A stretch of DNA of 64,000 nt from Erythroxylum novogranatense. Taxonomy: Eukaryota; Streptophyta; Magnoliopsida; Malpighiales; Erythroxylaceae. Positions within the stretch are counted from its first letter, which is position 1. Each line of letters begins with the position of its first letter. The notes beneath the pieces were generated by a model. The model searched no databases, was not told where the DNA came from, and was given only the letters and a program-made list of their open reading frames with translations. The stretch is from contig CM057225.1 of the NCBI GenBank assembly GCA_029891385.1, forward strand, positions 16,668,620 through 16,732,619, written 5' to 3'. The translations under genes were made by a program, and so were the position numbers. This document shows, in pieces, positions 28,001 through 36,979 of the stretch.

Positions 28001-28368
28001 CCACGTAAGGTGAAAAGGTCGTAATTGGAACAGACTTTACAACGCTAAGCCCATCTATGGCTTCCAAACCACGTTCACCTAATCACATAATCACTAACCG
28101 AAATGTCCAAAATGACAAGAACGAACAAAATTCTGGAAGAAATACGGAAAAAAATAGGGTTTCGTACTAACTCGACAAGCATTTTGCGGACAAGAGGCTC
28201 CGGCGAGTATTGGAGTTCAACCAAGAGAGGAAAGAGCTCGGCGGCCAAAAACGGCTCGACTGAGAAGAGAATATCTTTGACCTGCTTCAAGGAAGAGAGC
28301 TTCACAGCCAGGTCAGCGTGATTGTTGGCGGCGGCGAGCAGAGACAAGGCTTGGTCCCTGGAAGCCAT
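942..28368 (-). CDS. ESP4: Symplekin/Pta1-like pre-mRNA 3'-end processing scaffold, 21 exons seen, C-terminus off the left edge
   Basis: Symplekin is a nuclear HEAT-repeat scaffold that holds cleavage/polyadenylation factors (CPSF, CstF) together; the Arabidopsis homologue ESP4 acts in RNA processing and silencing. Exon 1 starts [17 protein letters not shown], followed by a typical N-terminal block ([16 protein letters not shown]). Later exons carry [54 protein letters not shown] and [16 protein letters not shown], in the family order. The exons found sum to about 1160 codons; the Arabidopsis protein is, from memory, near 1470, so roughly 300 residues should lie left of base 1. All junctions are GT-AG with matching phase except as noted for exons 20 and 21. 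Six one-base deletions and one insertion break the frame (exons 4, 7, 12 twice, 16, 20 twice). No in-frame substitution stop is seen, so a working gene with sequence errors is more likely than an old pseudogene. Confidence 0.9.
1985..2305 (-). repeat. 3' LTR of the inner gypsy element
   Basis: 321 bases, nearly identical to 6948-7268. Plus-strand termini are TGATAGAACTCTC and GGAGGCCTAACA. It is bounded on its outer side by the CTGAT duplication and on its inner side by a purine tract (plus strand TTACTCCCCCAT, 2306-2317). Confidence 0.95.
2494..2862 (-). pseudogene. Inner gypsy integrase C-terminal part
   Basis: The open stretch reads [40 protein letters not shown] and [14 protein letters not shown], the standard C-terminal integrase region. 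The integrase core and zinc finger between 2863 and 3729 are recognisable only as broken fragments. Confidence 0.8.
3730..4550 (-). pseudogene. Inner gypsy reverse transcriptase end and RNase H
   Basis: In element sense the catalytic FFDDILIYS is present near 4507-4535. The open frame at 3730-4413 follows with [60 protein letters not shown] and [20 protein letters not shown]. Upstream reverse transcriptase blocks (4560-5050) are present but frame-broken. Confidence 0.85.
5455..5530 (-). pseudogene. Inner gypsy protease active-site segment
   Basis: The minus strand encodes [19 protein letters not shown], the gypsy protease motif with DDGA in the DSG/DTG position. Flanking frames are broken, so only this short segment is clear. 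Confidence 0.65.
5549..6922 (-). pseudogene. Inner gypsy gag
   Basis: In element sense the first open stretch starts [20 protein letters not shown] near the primer site (6922). It continues with basic, Glu/Arg-rich sequence typical of gypsy gag, then [20 protein letters not shown] and [17 protein letters not shown] at 5776-6054, a recognisable gag core. At least two frame changes separate the pieces. The start is inferred from position only. Confidence 0.65.
6923..6947 (-). promoter_or_regulatory. Primer-binding site of the inner gypsy element (initiator tRNA-Met type)
   Basis: In element sense the bases after the LTR read CTGTATCGAGCATCG. This aligns to the usual TGGTATCAGAGC with one base missing in TCAGAG, leaving TCGAG. 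Confidence 0.7.
6948..7268 (-). repeat. 5' LTR of the inner gypsy element
   Basis: 321 bases matching 1985-2305. Differences include CTGAGAG in the left copy against CGAGAG here, and AAAACGTATC against AAACGATC. Its inner side abuts the primer-binding site and its outer side the CTGAT duplication. Confidence 0.95.
7274..8254 (+). pseudogene. Outer gypsy gag, 3' part with zinc knuckle
   Basis: After the second copy of the CTGAT duplication the gag frame of 1816-1979 ([16 protein letters not shown]) continues with [16 protein letters not shown] and [20 protein letters not shown], typical gypsy gag. Frameshifts near 7540 and 7720 break it. A CCHC-type knuckle ([14 protein letters not shown]) is encoded at about 8038-8079 in a different frame from the annotated downstream stretch. 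Not functional. Confidence 0.8.
8267..8503 (+). pseudogene. Outer gypsy aspartic protease
   Basis: The open stretch begins with [15 protein letters not shown], the DSG catalytic motif of gypsy proteases, followed by ELNIP and the typical beta-rich core. It is separated from gag by a stop and from the reverse transcriptase by about 440 bases of broken frame. Confidence 0.8.
8949..9556 (+). pseudogene. Outer gypsy reverse transcriptase, catalytic motif mutated
   Basis: The frame carries [34 protein letters not shown] and [20 protein letters not shown], classic gypsy reverse transcriptase blocks. The catalytic box reads FFNDILVYS, where FFDDILVYS is usual, so one catalytic Asp is lost. A 36-bp in-frame tandem duplication lies just before it (units starting at 9188 and 9224). 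A frameshift near 9400 moves the rest to another frame. Confidence 0.85.
9611..10201 (+). pseudogene. Outer gypsy RNase H domain
   Basis: Contains [40 protein letters not shown] and [11 protein letters not shown], the standard gypsy RNase H blocks. It is open for 196 codons. It is linked to the reverse transcriptase through a stop at 9556. Confidence 0.85.
10202..11095 (+). pseudogene. Outer gypsy integrase, truncated
   Basis: A zinc-finger remnant appears near 10320-10390 ([10 protein letters not shown], then CQQNK). The core is at 10442-10753, with [20 protein letters not shown] and [14 protein letters not shown] carrying catalytic Asp residues. The C-terminal part is near 10960-11095 ([20 protein letters not shown]). 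The frame breaks several times. The sequence switches to copia pol at about 11096, so the end of the integrase, the polypurine tract and the 3' LTR are missing. Confidence 0.75.
11096..12688 (+). pseudogene. Copia reverse transcriptase and RNase H
   Basis: Recognisable blocks are [40 protein letters not shown] and the catalytic LVYVDDIIV near 11673-11700. RNase H follows: [40 protein letters not shown] and [17 protein letters not shown]. Stops occur near 11283 and 11615. A 55-bp tandem duplication (12415-12469 and 12470-12524) shifts the frame inside RNase H. The tail [20 protein letters not shown] ends at 12688. Confidence 0.88.
12696..12900 (+). repeat. Copia 3' LTR, right end approximate
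   Basis: Starts TGTTGAGATACTAAAC directly after the purine tract and contains a TATATATGGC-like promoter element near 12836-12845. A plausible end is CAATAACA at 12900, but without the 5' copy or a target duplication the end is uncertain. Confidence 0.6.
13495..13569 (-). CDS. ESP4: Symplekin exon 20, damaged copy
   Basis: The minus strand reads [12 protein letters not shown], then one extra base in an A-run, then [11 protein letters not shown], then a CTACG|GTATAT donor that is one base short beside a CG. This block comes directly before the exon 21 sequence in symplekin proteins. The net length (75 bases, 25 codons) is right because the insertion and deletion cancel. Unusually, the bases just upstream of GTTTTACC read TGATGT, so no AG acceptor is present at the expected position. 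The exon is therefore either mis-sequenced or really damaged. Confidence 0.7.
13570..14866. other. Symplekin intron 19, no other feature seen
   Basis: AT-rich intron between exon 19 and exon 20. No coding blocks or defined repeats were found on either strand. Confidence 0.6.
14867..16784 (-). CDS. ESP4: Symplekin exons 14-19
   Basis: Exons: 14 = 16641-16784 ([20 protein letters not shown]), 15 = 15992-16156 (ends [17 protein letters not shown]), 16 = 15837-15898, 17 = 15170-15280 ([20 protein letters not shown]), 18 = 14996-15079 ([20 protein letters not shown]), 19 = 14867-14914 ([16 protein letters not shown]). All begin and end at phase 0. Exon 16 reads [14 protein letters not shown] and then needs one more base, beside a CG near 15854, to stay in the family frame (PKSVKQ). 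It is 62 bases where 63 fit. Donors and acceptors are canonical. Confidence 0.87.
16896..19237 (-). CDS. ESP4: Symplekin exons 10-13
   Basis: Exons: 10 = 19169-19237 ([20 protein letters not shown]), 11 = 18561-18671 ([19 protein letters not shown]), 12 = 18242-18485, 13 = 16896-16943 ([16 protein letters not shown]). Exon 12 starts [20 protein letters not shown] and runs to [10 protein letters not shown]. It then changes frame (to [16 protein letters not shown]) and changes again (to QACLDIALK) before its donor. Its 244 bases are two short of the 246 demanded by the flanking phases. Both changes sit beside a CG, near 18332 and 18271. Read without correction, the exon hits a TGA soon after the first lesion. 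Confidence 0.87.
20026..22078 (-). CDS. ESP4: Symplekin exons 6-9 (middle region, disordered linker)
   Basis: Exons: 6 = 21904-22078, 7 = 21457-21584, 8 = 20750-21337, 9 = 20026-20649. Exon 6 gives [20 protein letters not shown] and [13 protein letters not shown]; exon 7 gives [20 protein letters not shown]. Exons 8 (196 codons) and 9 (208 codons) are long and cover the Ser/Pro/Asp-rich linker, with the motif RDPRR repeated around their junction (SKRDPRR then DPRRLDPRR). Exon 9 ends in conserved helices ([20 protein letters not shown]). Exon 7 ends GGC GG|GTAATT, phase 2, yet exon 8 must begin at phase 0 (GAT GAT CAA) and no nearby acceptor fits, so one base is missing beside the CG near 21457-21459. 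Confidence 0.88.
22079..26500. other. Symplekin intron 5 (4.4 kb)
   Basis: Bounded by the exon 5 donor TG|GTGAGTG and the exon 6 acceptor GCCAG|T. It is AT-rich with no coding signal. It contains a 93-bp tandem duplication (23781-23966) and an 18-bp perfect palindrome at 24225-24242. No transposon termini were identified. Confidence 0.75.
23781..23966. repeat. 93-bp tandem duplication in symplekin intron 5
   Basis: Two adjacent copies, 23781-23873 and 23874-23966, both starting CTAAAAGACAT and including ATCCTGAGACTACTGTAGAG. They differ at only a few positions by eye. Confidence 0.9.
26501..28368 (-). CDS. ESP4: Symplekin exons 1-5 (N-terminal HEAT domain)
   Basis: Exons by sequence and phase: 1 = 28172-28368, 2 = 27475-27634, 3 = 27188-27271, 4 = 26750-26851, 5 = 26501-26672. 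Exon 1 ends GA|GTTAGT and exon 2 begins G|ATAATT, giving [15 protein letters not shown]. Exon 2 continues through [16 protein letters not shown], exon 3 gives [18 protein letters not shown], exon 5 gives [19 protein letters not shown]. Exon 4 begins in frame ([14 protein letters not shown]) but after ACATC the conserved frame ([12 protein letters not shown]) is one base out. Splice phases on both sides independently require 103 bases where 102 are present, so one base is missing near 26802. The start ATG (28366-28368) is the first in a long open exon and matches the family N-terminus. Confidence 0.9.
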
Positions 28369-29775
28369 GGACGCAGATTACTTCTCTCAAAGTGTAATCC
28401 ACGAGATCCGTGACTGTTAACGAATTAGGGTTTTGAGGAAGATTGCCGGTGGGAGTTTATCGGAGGAAGAGAAATCATGGAATTGAAGCAACAGGAAAAA
28501 AGGAGATTTTGAGTATGCAGGTTAGAATACAGTTATTAACTTATAGACAGCCTCTTTTTTTTTTTTTTGTAATTTTCCAATTTGCTCTATGGCATGGGAC
28601 GTGAAGAAGATGGGCGCTGGATTTTTGAGGGTGAACCGGAGTTTCGGACCTTCTAAAACGGATCAGTTCTATAGGGCGCCGATGTGGATTATGGCTATTT
28701 AGGTCTTTCTTGTGTTTTTTTCTTTTTTGTTGTACACCTATGTTTTTTTTTTTTAAGGTTTCAATTATGAAAAAATATTTTTAAATTATAATCTTAAATT
28801 TTAAATAGCTGCATATGAGGGTGGTTCTTACAACCTCACTTGTGCTTTAATAAATTACGGTTTGATAGAATGTTACAGCGCAATTCCTTTTGCCTTGCAA
28901 CAAATGTTATGATGTCACAGTTTGGTGTCAAAGAATCCCTATGTATACTATTTTTTCAGGGACCAAGCTAGCCTAGAACAATTCATTAATTTCTTTATGT
29001 ATGTGGCCTGTACTCAACTAGTGTCTATAACATTACTGATTGTTGTAAGAGGAAAGTATAACATTTGTTTTCTGAACAATTAAATGGAAAATACTTTATA
29101 TGTTTCTTTGAAAATATTGAAACAATCTGGTTGAAGTTATTAGTACAAGTTTACAAGATATTCAAGACTGACAAGTGAAGAAATAAGATTAAATTATTTT
29201 GTCAATAATAATGTCATGTTTTCGCCTATTTATATTCTATGTGACATGTCCAGCTAATTCTATAAATACTGTATCAGACTTGATATTGAATTTAGTTCTG
29301 GTGGAGTACGTTATTAATATCGTTCAATATGGGTATTGTTTAAGATATTTTAAATTCTATAAAATTACAAAATAATCCATAAGTATATTATGTTACACAA
29401 TTTTTTTATCTTACTTCAATCATATCTTAAGAAATCATCATAATATAAAATTTATATAACAAATACTTTTTATTTTTATTAATATAATTTTACATATTTC
29501 TTATAAATTAAAATTAATTTAATTTCAAATATAATCTTTACATTTTAAAAATAATTATAATATTTTTCACGATTATATATTAAAAGTATATATATATATT
29601 ATCAATATAAATTATATAAATTTAAAAATATTAAATATGATTGGATTAAAATAATATATTTAGTTATATAATCTATAACCACTTTGTATAAGTCTGATAA
29701 CATAAAATTTTATTTAATATATTTTCATTTATATTTTCATTATTTATCAAATAAATTGCAGACAAGTTTATCATA
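28369..29775. other. Upstream region of the symplekin gene
   Basis: Holds the 5' UTR and promoter of the minus-strand symplekin gene. A 14-base T run lies at 28555-28568 and strongly AT-rich sequence follows from about 29400. No clear TATA box could be chosen and no coding sequence was seen. Confidence 0.5.
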
Positions 29776-30460
29776 GGGTTAATTACAAAAATTCACTATT
29801 TATTTATTTTGCAATTATAACTCGAGTTTTAAAAGTGATAATTAAATACTTAAATTTTCAATTTTTTCAAATCTAGCTCAATGTTAATATATTTGTTAAC
29901 GTTGCTGACGCGGCAAGCCACATAAGACATAAATTTAAACACATATGATTACAACAGTATTCAATTGTACGTTAGACTTAATTAAACTAATTAAGTAAAA
30001 TTAAGGAAATTAAGGAAAATTAAAAGAAAGGGTAAAACCCTAAATTAATACGGGATACAAATTGTCTTACCCGCACACCATTCTCTATCGCACCTATTCT
30101 TCGTTGTCGCAAAACCTTTTCTTTGTTGTCAAACTAATCTTACCCTTTTCTACTCCTCTTCACAAATCATGTTATGCTTTTCTTCATTGTCATACCGATC
30201 TTTTCTGTCAGACACCATTCTTCGCTTCTCTTTAATTTCATAATTTCATAATTTCACTTAATTAGTTTAATTAAGTCTAGCATGTACGATTAAATACAAT
30301 TGTAATCATACATGTTTGTAAGGTCAACACAGTTAAGAGAAATATTAACGTCGAACTAGATTTGAAAATAAATTAAAAATTTTGATATTTAATTGTCACT
30401 TTTAAAGTTTGAGTTATAATTCTAAATATGAGTAAAATTTAGATTTTTTGTAATTAACCC
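29776..30460. mobile_element. Mutator-like MITE with long inverted repeats and a 9-bp target duplication
   Basis: The ends read GGGTTAATTACAAAAA (29776) and its complement TTTTTTGTAATTAACCC (ending 30460). Inverted similarity extends about 220 bases inward, including a shared ACTTAATTAAACTAATTAAG block near 29980 and 30260. The 9-bp duplication TTTATCATA flanks it at 29767-29775 and 30461-30469; a 9-bp duplication is the mark of Mutator-like elements. No transposase is present in the 685 bp, so it would need a helper. Confidence 0.92.
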
Positions 30461-30469
30461 TTTATCATA

Positions 30470-31389
30470 TTTATTTTCTCGTATACATTATTATTATTTT
30501 ATATAAGAAAATTATAAGTTTTTAAATTTATAATTCTGACTGATATTTGACTAATATTTTGGTCACCGACTAGTACCAACTGAATGGATCGGTATCAACT
30601 AGTACTAGAATTTAGTATGAAATTTTCTTACTTGGTATCGGTTTTTGTCAGTACGATCAAATATGGTATGATATTATAAACAATATATCCAACTGATATA
30701 TTTTGAAAAGTAAATATTGAAAAATACATTTAATGATACATGTAATAGATCATTAATAAATTGACTTTACTTCTTAAGAGTAGTTTAATTGGTCGTAAAA
30801 ATCTTTTTCATGTTTCTCATTTTAAAAATATAAAATTGAGTAGTCCTTAATAGAGAATAATCTTACAACTTATTTAAGATATCAAATGCATGATTTAGTT
30901 AACTATATTGAATTTATCATTTATTTTAATTTATTGATTCACTAATTTATTTGAATTATATGATTTATGAATTGTTATATATATCACCTATTTTATATTC
31001 AAAAATAGCTTATAAAATTTAAAATTTAACTATGTTAAAGCAAAGTATGTCCAGAACTTTTCTGCATAAAATATTCAACTCCATTTCAAATGTTTATTGA
31101 GATTATAGCAAATAAAAGACTTTATTTAAGTGAACTTTTACAAAGAAGCGCTCGACTCATGCAGATATTTGCGTTACAGGTTGTGCTTTCTTGATTTTGG
31201 TGCTACTTAAAGTGTTTGTAAATATAATTCAACATACTGTTTTTATAGTTGAAATTAAAATTAATAACAATAATTCTTTTCTACCTTGTATTACTACTAA
31301 TTTTCACAGGAAAATATTTGTATTTAGACCAGTTGAAATAAATGAAGCACGTAGATATCAATAATACAAATTACAATGATACCATTCAT
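30470..31389. other. AT-rich spacer between the MITE and the PEPCK 3' end
   Basis: No coding region or defined repeat was seen on either strand. The right part may include PEPCK downstream sequence. Confidence 0.5.
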
Positions 31390-31395
31390 TTTATT
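31390..31395 (-). terminator. Candidate PEPCK polyadenylation signal AATAAA
   Basis: AATAAA on the minus strand, about 210 bases past the PEPCK stop codon. Plant signals are loose, so this is only a candidate. Confidence 0.4.
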
Positions 31396-31605
31396 TCTAA
31401 TTATGAAAACATGAAACTATAACATCTAGCACATTTGATGTCTTTATAGTGCTTTAATTCCCATCAAGACATTCTGGTTCAACCTTTCAACTTAGATACA
31501 TTCTAATGGCTGCTAGTTGTCATAAACCCAGGACCATTACATCACTAAACATGGATTAGCATTAACCTCCTTTGATTGGACATTACATATCCATCTCTAC
31601 ATTAC

Positions 31606-34600
31606 TTAGAACACAGGACCAGCTGCAAGAATCTCCTCAGTCAACTTATCTTTTCCAATCTTATAATTGGTGAATACCTCAAAATTCTTCTTGAAAAGGC
31701 CAGCCAGTTTTGACAGGGTATTCTTGTAGGCCATTTTGTCCAACCACTGCAATACAAACCAAACTCATACGTACATAATGATGATTGATTTTTACACTTT
31801 CTGCTGAATTGTTATAAGAAAAAGACTTACGGTGTTCACAGGATCAAGAATTTCTGAAGGCACGCCCTCAATTTCTATTGGGATTTCAAATCCAAACACC
31901 TCAGTCTTTTTGTAGTTTGCTTTGAGAAGATTACCAGAGTGTATAGCATCAATTATTATTCGAGTGTATGCTAATTTGATACGGCTTCCAAATCCGTAGC
32001 TGCATTAAAACATTGTAATTACCACCTGAAATTGATGATAATTTATACTTAGAACGTGTAGACGCCATGACATACATACCTGCCACCTGACCAGCCAGTA
32101 TTTACTAGCCATCCTGTAGCCCTATGCTTCTGCATCTTTTCAGCCAACATTGCTGCATACCTGGTAGGATGCAGCATTATAAAAGCCGCACCAAAGCAGG
32201 CTGAAAATGTTGCTGTTGGCTCCTTAATTCCGTCCTCGGTGCCAGCAACCTATTCATTCAACAGAATATCTCAAACCGTGCCTGTATGTATTCCACCTGA
32301 AGAACTACTTCAAATTGTTTTGGAATTTTTAAGAGAAGTACCAGTGCAGTATAACCACTGATGAAATGGTACATGGTCTGTGCCAAGTTCAGTTTGCTAA
32401 CAGGTGGGAGCACTCCAAAGGCGTCACACGCTAGAAGGATGACATTTTTGGGATGGGGACCAACACATGGTATCTTTGCATTCGGGATGTACTCTATAGG
32501 ATATGCTGCTCTAGTGTTTTCTGCAATAAACAAAGTTGATATCAGTTGATCCCTGCAACTTAAATCTTAGTTAGAAAAGAAAACATATCAAACTAATATT
32601 TGTTTCAATACGTAAAAACAAGTAATGAGATAGACACAAGCAAGTAATTAATCTAGAGTACCTGTAACAGATTTGTCTACGTAATCTACTTCTCTGGTAT
32701 GCTCATCAAACACCACATTCTCCAGCACTGTGAAAACATAAGAACACTTGTTAGCTTCAACTCAACACCACCAAGTGGAGGCTTTCAGGCCTTAAAAGCT
32801 CTTCATTTGTAAATTTTTGATGCACATCAGTTCGCATAATAATCACTCACCAGTCCCAAACTTGATGGCATTCCAGATGTCAGGTTCCTTCTCTCGTGAT
32901 AGATCAATGCACTTGGCATAACAACCACCTTCAATGTTAGAGACACCATTCTCACTCCAGCAGTGCTCATCATCTCCAATTAAGTACCTATTATGATCCG
33001 TAGAAAGGGTTGTCTTCCCGGTACCTATGACAAATAAAACCAAAAGGGAGCTTATAAGCTACAAGGTCACAAGTAACACGACCATCAAGTAGAGTTTGTC
33101 AACGAATCGTGACGATCACAACTTAAATCTACCTGATAATCCAAAGAAAAGGGCAACATCTCCATCCTTCCCCACATTGCAACCAGAGTGAAGGGATAAA
33201 ATTCCACGCTTAGGCATGAGGTAGTGCATTACGCTGAACAGACCTTTCTTCATTTCCCCAGCATACTGTGTGCCAAGGATGACCATCTCCCTTCTGGCAA
33301 GATTAATGTCTATGCTAGTAGAGGAGGTCATATAATGGGTGTACCTATTACATGGGAACTGTCCTGCGTTGTATATAGTGAAGTCTGGAGTTCCAAAGTC
33401 CTCCAACTCTTCAGGAGTGGGTCGTATGCACCTGTATCCCACCCGGTTATGCCACATACACAAAGCTAACATATACTTGAATCTAAATTTTTTCCTCCCC
33501 TGTTTAATTATCTCGAAGATTAGATATTTAGAAGTACATGAACCATGATAAATTTCCAATATACTCCCCTTCCAATGCCTGGTTTATATGAATTATAACC
33601 ATCTAATGATGAGGAAAATAGAGTACAATTTTCAAAATTTTCTTCACTTTCGTTTAGCTCCAAATAGAGACCTGTTCAACGCTTTTTAACTCATATGTCA
33701 GAAACAGAATCCTATTCATTGATGTTGATGGCAATACTTACATGTTGTGCATGAACAGAGAATGATAAGCCCTGGCAGATACAATACGGACTTTAATTCG
33801 GTGTTCTAGGTCCCAATTGAGAAATTGATCGTTCACAAAAACCTGAAATTTGAGGACAAATTTCAACTGTTAAGGCTTACATTCATAATTCAAATTAAAC
33901 TACTTATGCTTAAATTTCCAAAGGCTCAGAACACAAGTTTCTTGTCTGACTTAGATTCAAGAAACATTAATTGAAAGATGGACAAACTCTTTATCATTTC
34001 TAAGGCCTTGCAGGAGCCAACTGGAAGCCTAAATATTATTAGGTCCAACGAATCCATTAGCTCTCTGGGACTGGACATATTGTAGAAAAGATTAAATCTA
34101 GGAGCATAGATCATCAAATAGTTATCAAGTAGCTATCGGTCGAGAAGCCCAATCGGTTAAGAGTCCAGATACACTCAAAATACTTCATGAACTGTAGCAT
34201 TTAACATAAATAATACTTAGAACCACAGTGACCTGTGACCTGACACCATTAAAGTACTGTATGAATGACATCATTTGGTTGAAGTGTGTGATTAATGCTG
34301 TTGAGCTGTAACATGACAACAGCCAACAACTGCAGTGGGCGTTCCATATTATTGGACCCAGTACTCCAAGTGCAGACACGGAGGGAGGGATAAGGGCGCT
34401 CAAAATAGTAACATTCAACCTAAATAAAAATATGGAAAATATATACAACTAAGTGAATCAATAGTTGGTATTTGTTTGTAACGAGTTAAATAAACTTCCA
34501 AAATCAATAAATAATTCATAAATTATATAATTCTAATAAATCATATAAAAACGACTTAATAATTCTAAAAAATTTTAAAATCACTAAACAGTATGTTAAC

Positions 34601-36360
34601 TATATAATTTAAGTAAATCATTTTGCAAATCAAGGGATATGTCATCTACGCCACCAATATCTAAGCTTAAAGAGTATGTTCAATCCAGAATTTGATCCCC
34701 TAATCTTAAAAAGGTGAAAACTATTTAGAGAATCTTCTTCTTCCACCACCACCACCACCAAAATTGTTGACTACTGTAGCCAAATAACCTAGACCATACT
34801 TGAGGACTATCGACAATAAAAGGCATTTAACTACGTTTGTAGTAGATTTCCGGCTTTCTAGCCGCAGTCTTGGGACCCAGAAAACGAAAGTGCTGATGAC
34901 AACGTCTGTAGAGACCATGCGATGGTTATGGCTTTTTCTCGGGAGTTGACGTAGCATTCGCACGTCTTCATGTATGGTTAGCCATTTAGCGTGAGGTGGA
35001 GACTTGAGGACACCGCTTAGGGTTTTACTTACGTCGTCAGAAGGGGACAAGCCCTTGAAAGTTAAAACGAACCACCTTGGCCGCAACCCGCAAGTATTAT
35101 CAATTTTTATCAAAGAACGTAAAATGATACCTTTTCCAGTGAATTCAAGTAGTCGACGGCTCGTTCTCTGTTAACTAGGAAAGTTTGTTCGTCCATTTCA
35201 ATGTTGGGCGAGCCCCTGCAGAAGCGAGCGGTTAATGCATCAGGTAAAAAAAGCGACAGAAAACGTGTGGAAGCACAAGCACTAGAACTTACTTTCCCCA
35301 CCAAAGTTCCTCTTCAGTGGTCTTGTCCTTGACAACACGTTTGTCTCTCGGCGACCTGCCCGTCTTTGCCCCGGAAAGAGTCGCCAGAGCGCCATTTGAT
35401 GTTATGAATGAACCCTTCTCATACTTGATAGCTTGCTCGTATAGCTCTGTTCATTTTCCAACATCTCTGGTTATTAGGCAGCCTCTTATTTAACGACTAT
35501 AAATTATAATTAACTGTCACTACCCTGTATACATTAAATTTAATATTGGTCTGGATCTTTGACTTCTAGTGGTCTACGCTATCTATTCCTAAAAGCCCCA
35601 AATCTTTTATTATTATTAACATCAAAGAAAAGAGGATAATCAACACAATGATGTAAAGAACTGTTAAGCTTTCCATTCATCTCATCATTCAGCCCCACTT
35701 ACCCAAAAGGTAGGAATTAAATAAGAGCTATCTAATTTTAGCTTATGACAAACTAGGTATAATTTAACAAAAGAAGTTAAATAAGGAGTAGATGGGCATT
35801 ACCAGCGGGAGAAAGATTATAGAGGAAGTGAGTGAACTTGAGGGAGCTATCACTCACGCTTATGGTAGGAGTGAAATGGTGGGAATGAGATGTGAGCGTC
35901 ACCTTCTGTCCCTCTGACTTTCTCGCTGGGTCTCCTTTCACCACCTTGGGTCCTGTCTCCCTCGTCAGAGACGCCAACGACGCACTAGTCCATAGGAATG
36001 ACTTCTAGCTGGTGATTTTTCCGGGCAATGGGTAACTAGTAAATTAAAATTAAAGATACGTATGTACCTGATAGACTGGAGCTGCTGTTTTTGGCGTTCT
36101 TCTTCGGAGAGGGTGGTAAAGAAGGCACTTTGTGTTCCTGTAATTGGTGTGGTGGGAGTTGACCTCTTCTTCTGAAGAGAATGGAGTTCATCGATTGTTT
36201 GGGCTTTCACTGGAGGAGTACTGTCGTCGTGACACACATCGTTAGTTTTCTTCTGTGTCTGAATTTTTGGCAGCCCTTTTCTTCCCGTACTTGCACTTGT
36301 ACTTGCATTGTTGTTGCTGGTAAAGCTGAACTCTGCGTTCTCCGTTCCGTTGCTTGCCAT
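31606..36360 (-). CDS. PCK1: Phosphoenolpyruvate carboxykinase (ATP), complete, 12 exons
   Basis: A cytosolic enzyme converting oxaloacetate and ATP to phosphoenolpyruvate, CO2 and ADP, used in gluconeogenesis and organic acid metabolism. Exons: 36068-36360, 35803-35984, 35293-35446, 35131-35215, 33742-33842, 33133-33431, 32851-33024, 32662-32727, 32342-32520, 32080-32249, 31831-31999, 31606-31746. They total 2013 bases (670 residues plus stop), close to the 671 residues of Arabidopsis PCK1. All introns are GT-AG with matching phases. Motifs: N-terminal extension with [52 protein letters not shown], catalytic-lysine segment YAGEMKKG, P-loop GLSGTGKTT (residues about 369-377, split by intron 6), [41 protein letters not shown]-terminus [12 protein letters not shown]. 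The frame is undamaged. The start is the only ATG preceding the family N-terminus. Confidence 0.97.
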
Positions 36361-36664
36361 CTTCGTATCTGCAACGAAAAAATAAATCAGCTGTACAATT
36401 GTTTACGATAATATATCCAGCAGAACGGAAAACTGGAGAAGCAAAAGATAAAAGACTATATATCTAAGCTTAAATTGAAGATAAGGGCGAAAGGAAACGA
36501 ATATCTAAAACAAGTGGGGATAAGGATGAGCGTTAAAGCACAAAAGAGAAAAGAGGATTGGCAAGGAAGGTAGCAACCTGACATAAAACACCAAGCGCTG
36601 GTAATGAAAGGTTTCCAACTAAAAATAATACCTGGAACCTGTACAAAGAAACTTGCTAGCTTCC

Positions 36665-36672
36665 CTTATATA
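36665..36672 (-). promoter_or_regulatory. PEPCK TATA box
   Basis: The minus strand reads CCTATATAAGGGA about 305 bases before the PEPCK ATG. This predicts transcription starting near 36635 and a 5' UTR of about 270 bases. Confidence 0.65.
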
Positions 36673-36968
36673 GGCTTCTTCCCTTCACCACCGCTTACTT
36701 CACCATGGTTTGCTTCTAACCATAGTTTCGTTTCTTTGTTCTTGATACATGAATTTATCTTGCCTACTCCTTTGTTGGTATCAAGGTAAATTGACTATTT
36801 CTGTTAATTGTATTTTCAAGAGGTTTCCTTCTTCTCCACCAACAGAAAAACATATCATTTGGAGTAAAATATGGAGTTTTTCAAATTATGGTAATTACAT
36901 GTGATTTACTACACCTTACATATTTTCCATCTGATAGACTGAGGATACTTATCTTTTCTGGAATTATG

Positions 36969-36974
36969 CACGTG
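36969..36974. promoter_or_regulatory. G-box (CACGTG) upstream of PEPCK
   Basis: The palindrome CACGTG within GCACGTGGCC lies about 300 bases upstream of the TATA box. G-boxes bind bZIP and bHLH factors and are common in light-, sugar- and ABA-responsive promoters. Its role here is inferred from sequence only. Confidence 0.45.
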
Positions 36975-36979
36975 GCCAG

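Noticed and set aside
13495..28368. Two separate genes instead of one symplekin gene
   Set aside because: Exon order, phases and conserved blocks run continuously from 28368 to 13495 and on to 942, matching one protein family.
942..28368. Calling symplekin an outright pseudogene
   Set aside because: No nonsense substitutions, intact splice sites at nearly all exons, and lesions share one local context. Sequence error is at least as likely.
34721..35113. 130-codon open stretch on the minus strand
   Set aside because: It lies inside PEPCK intron 4 between two confirmed exons, and ends in a Gly run coded by a CCACCA repeat. No family resemblance.
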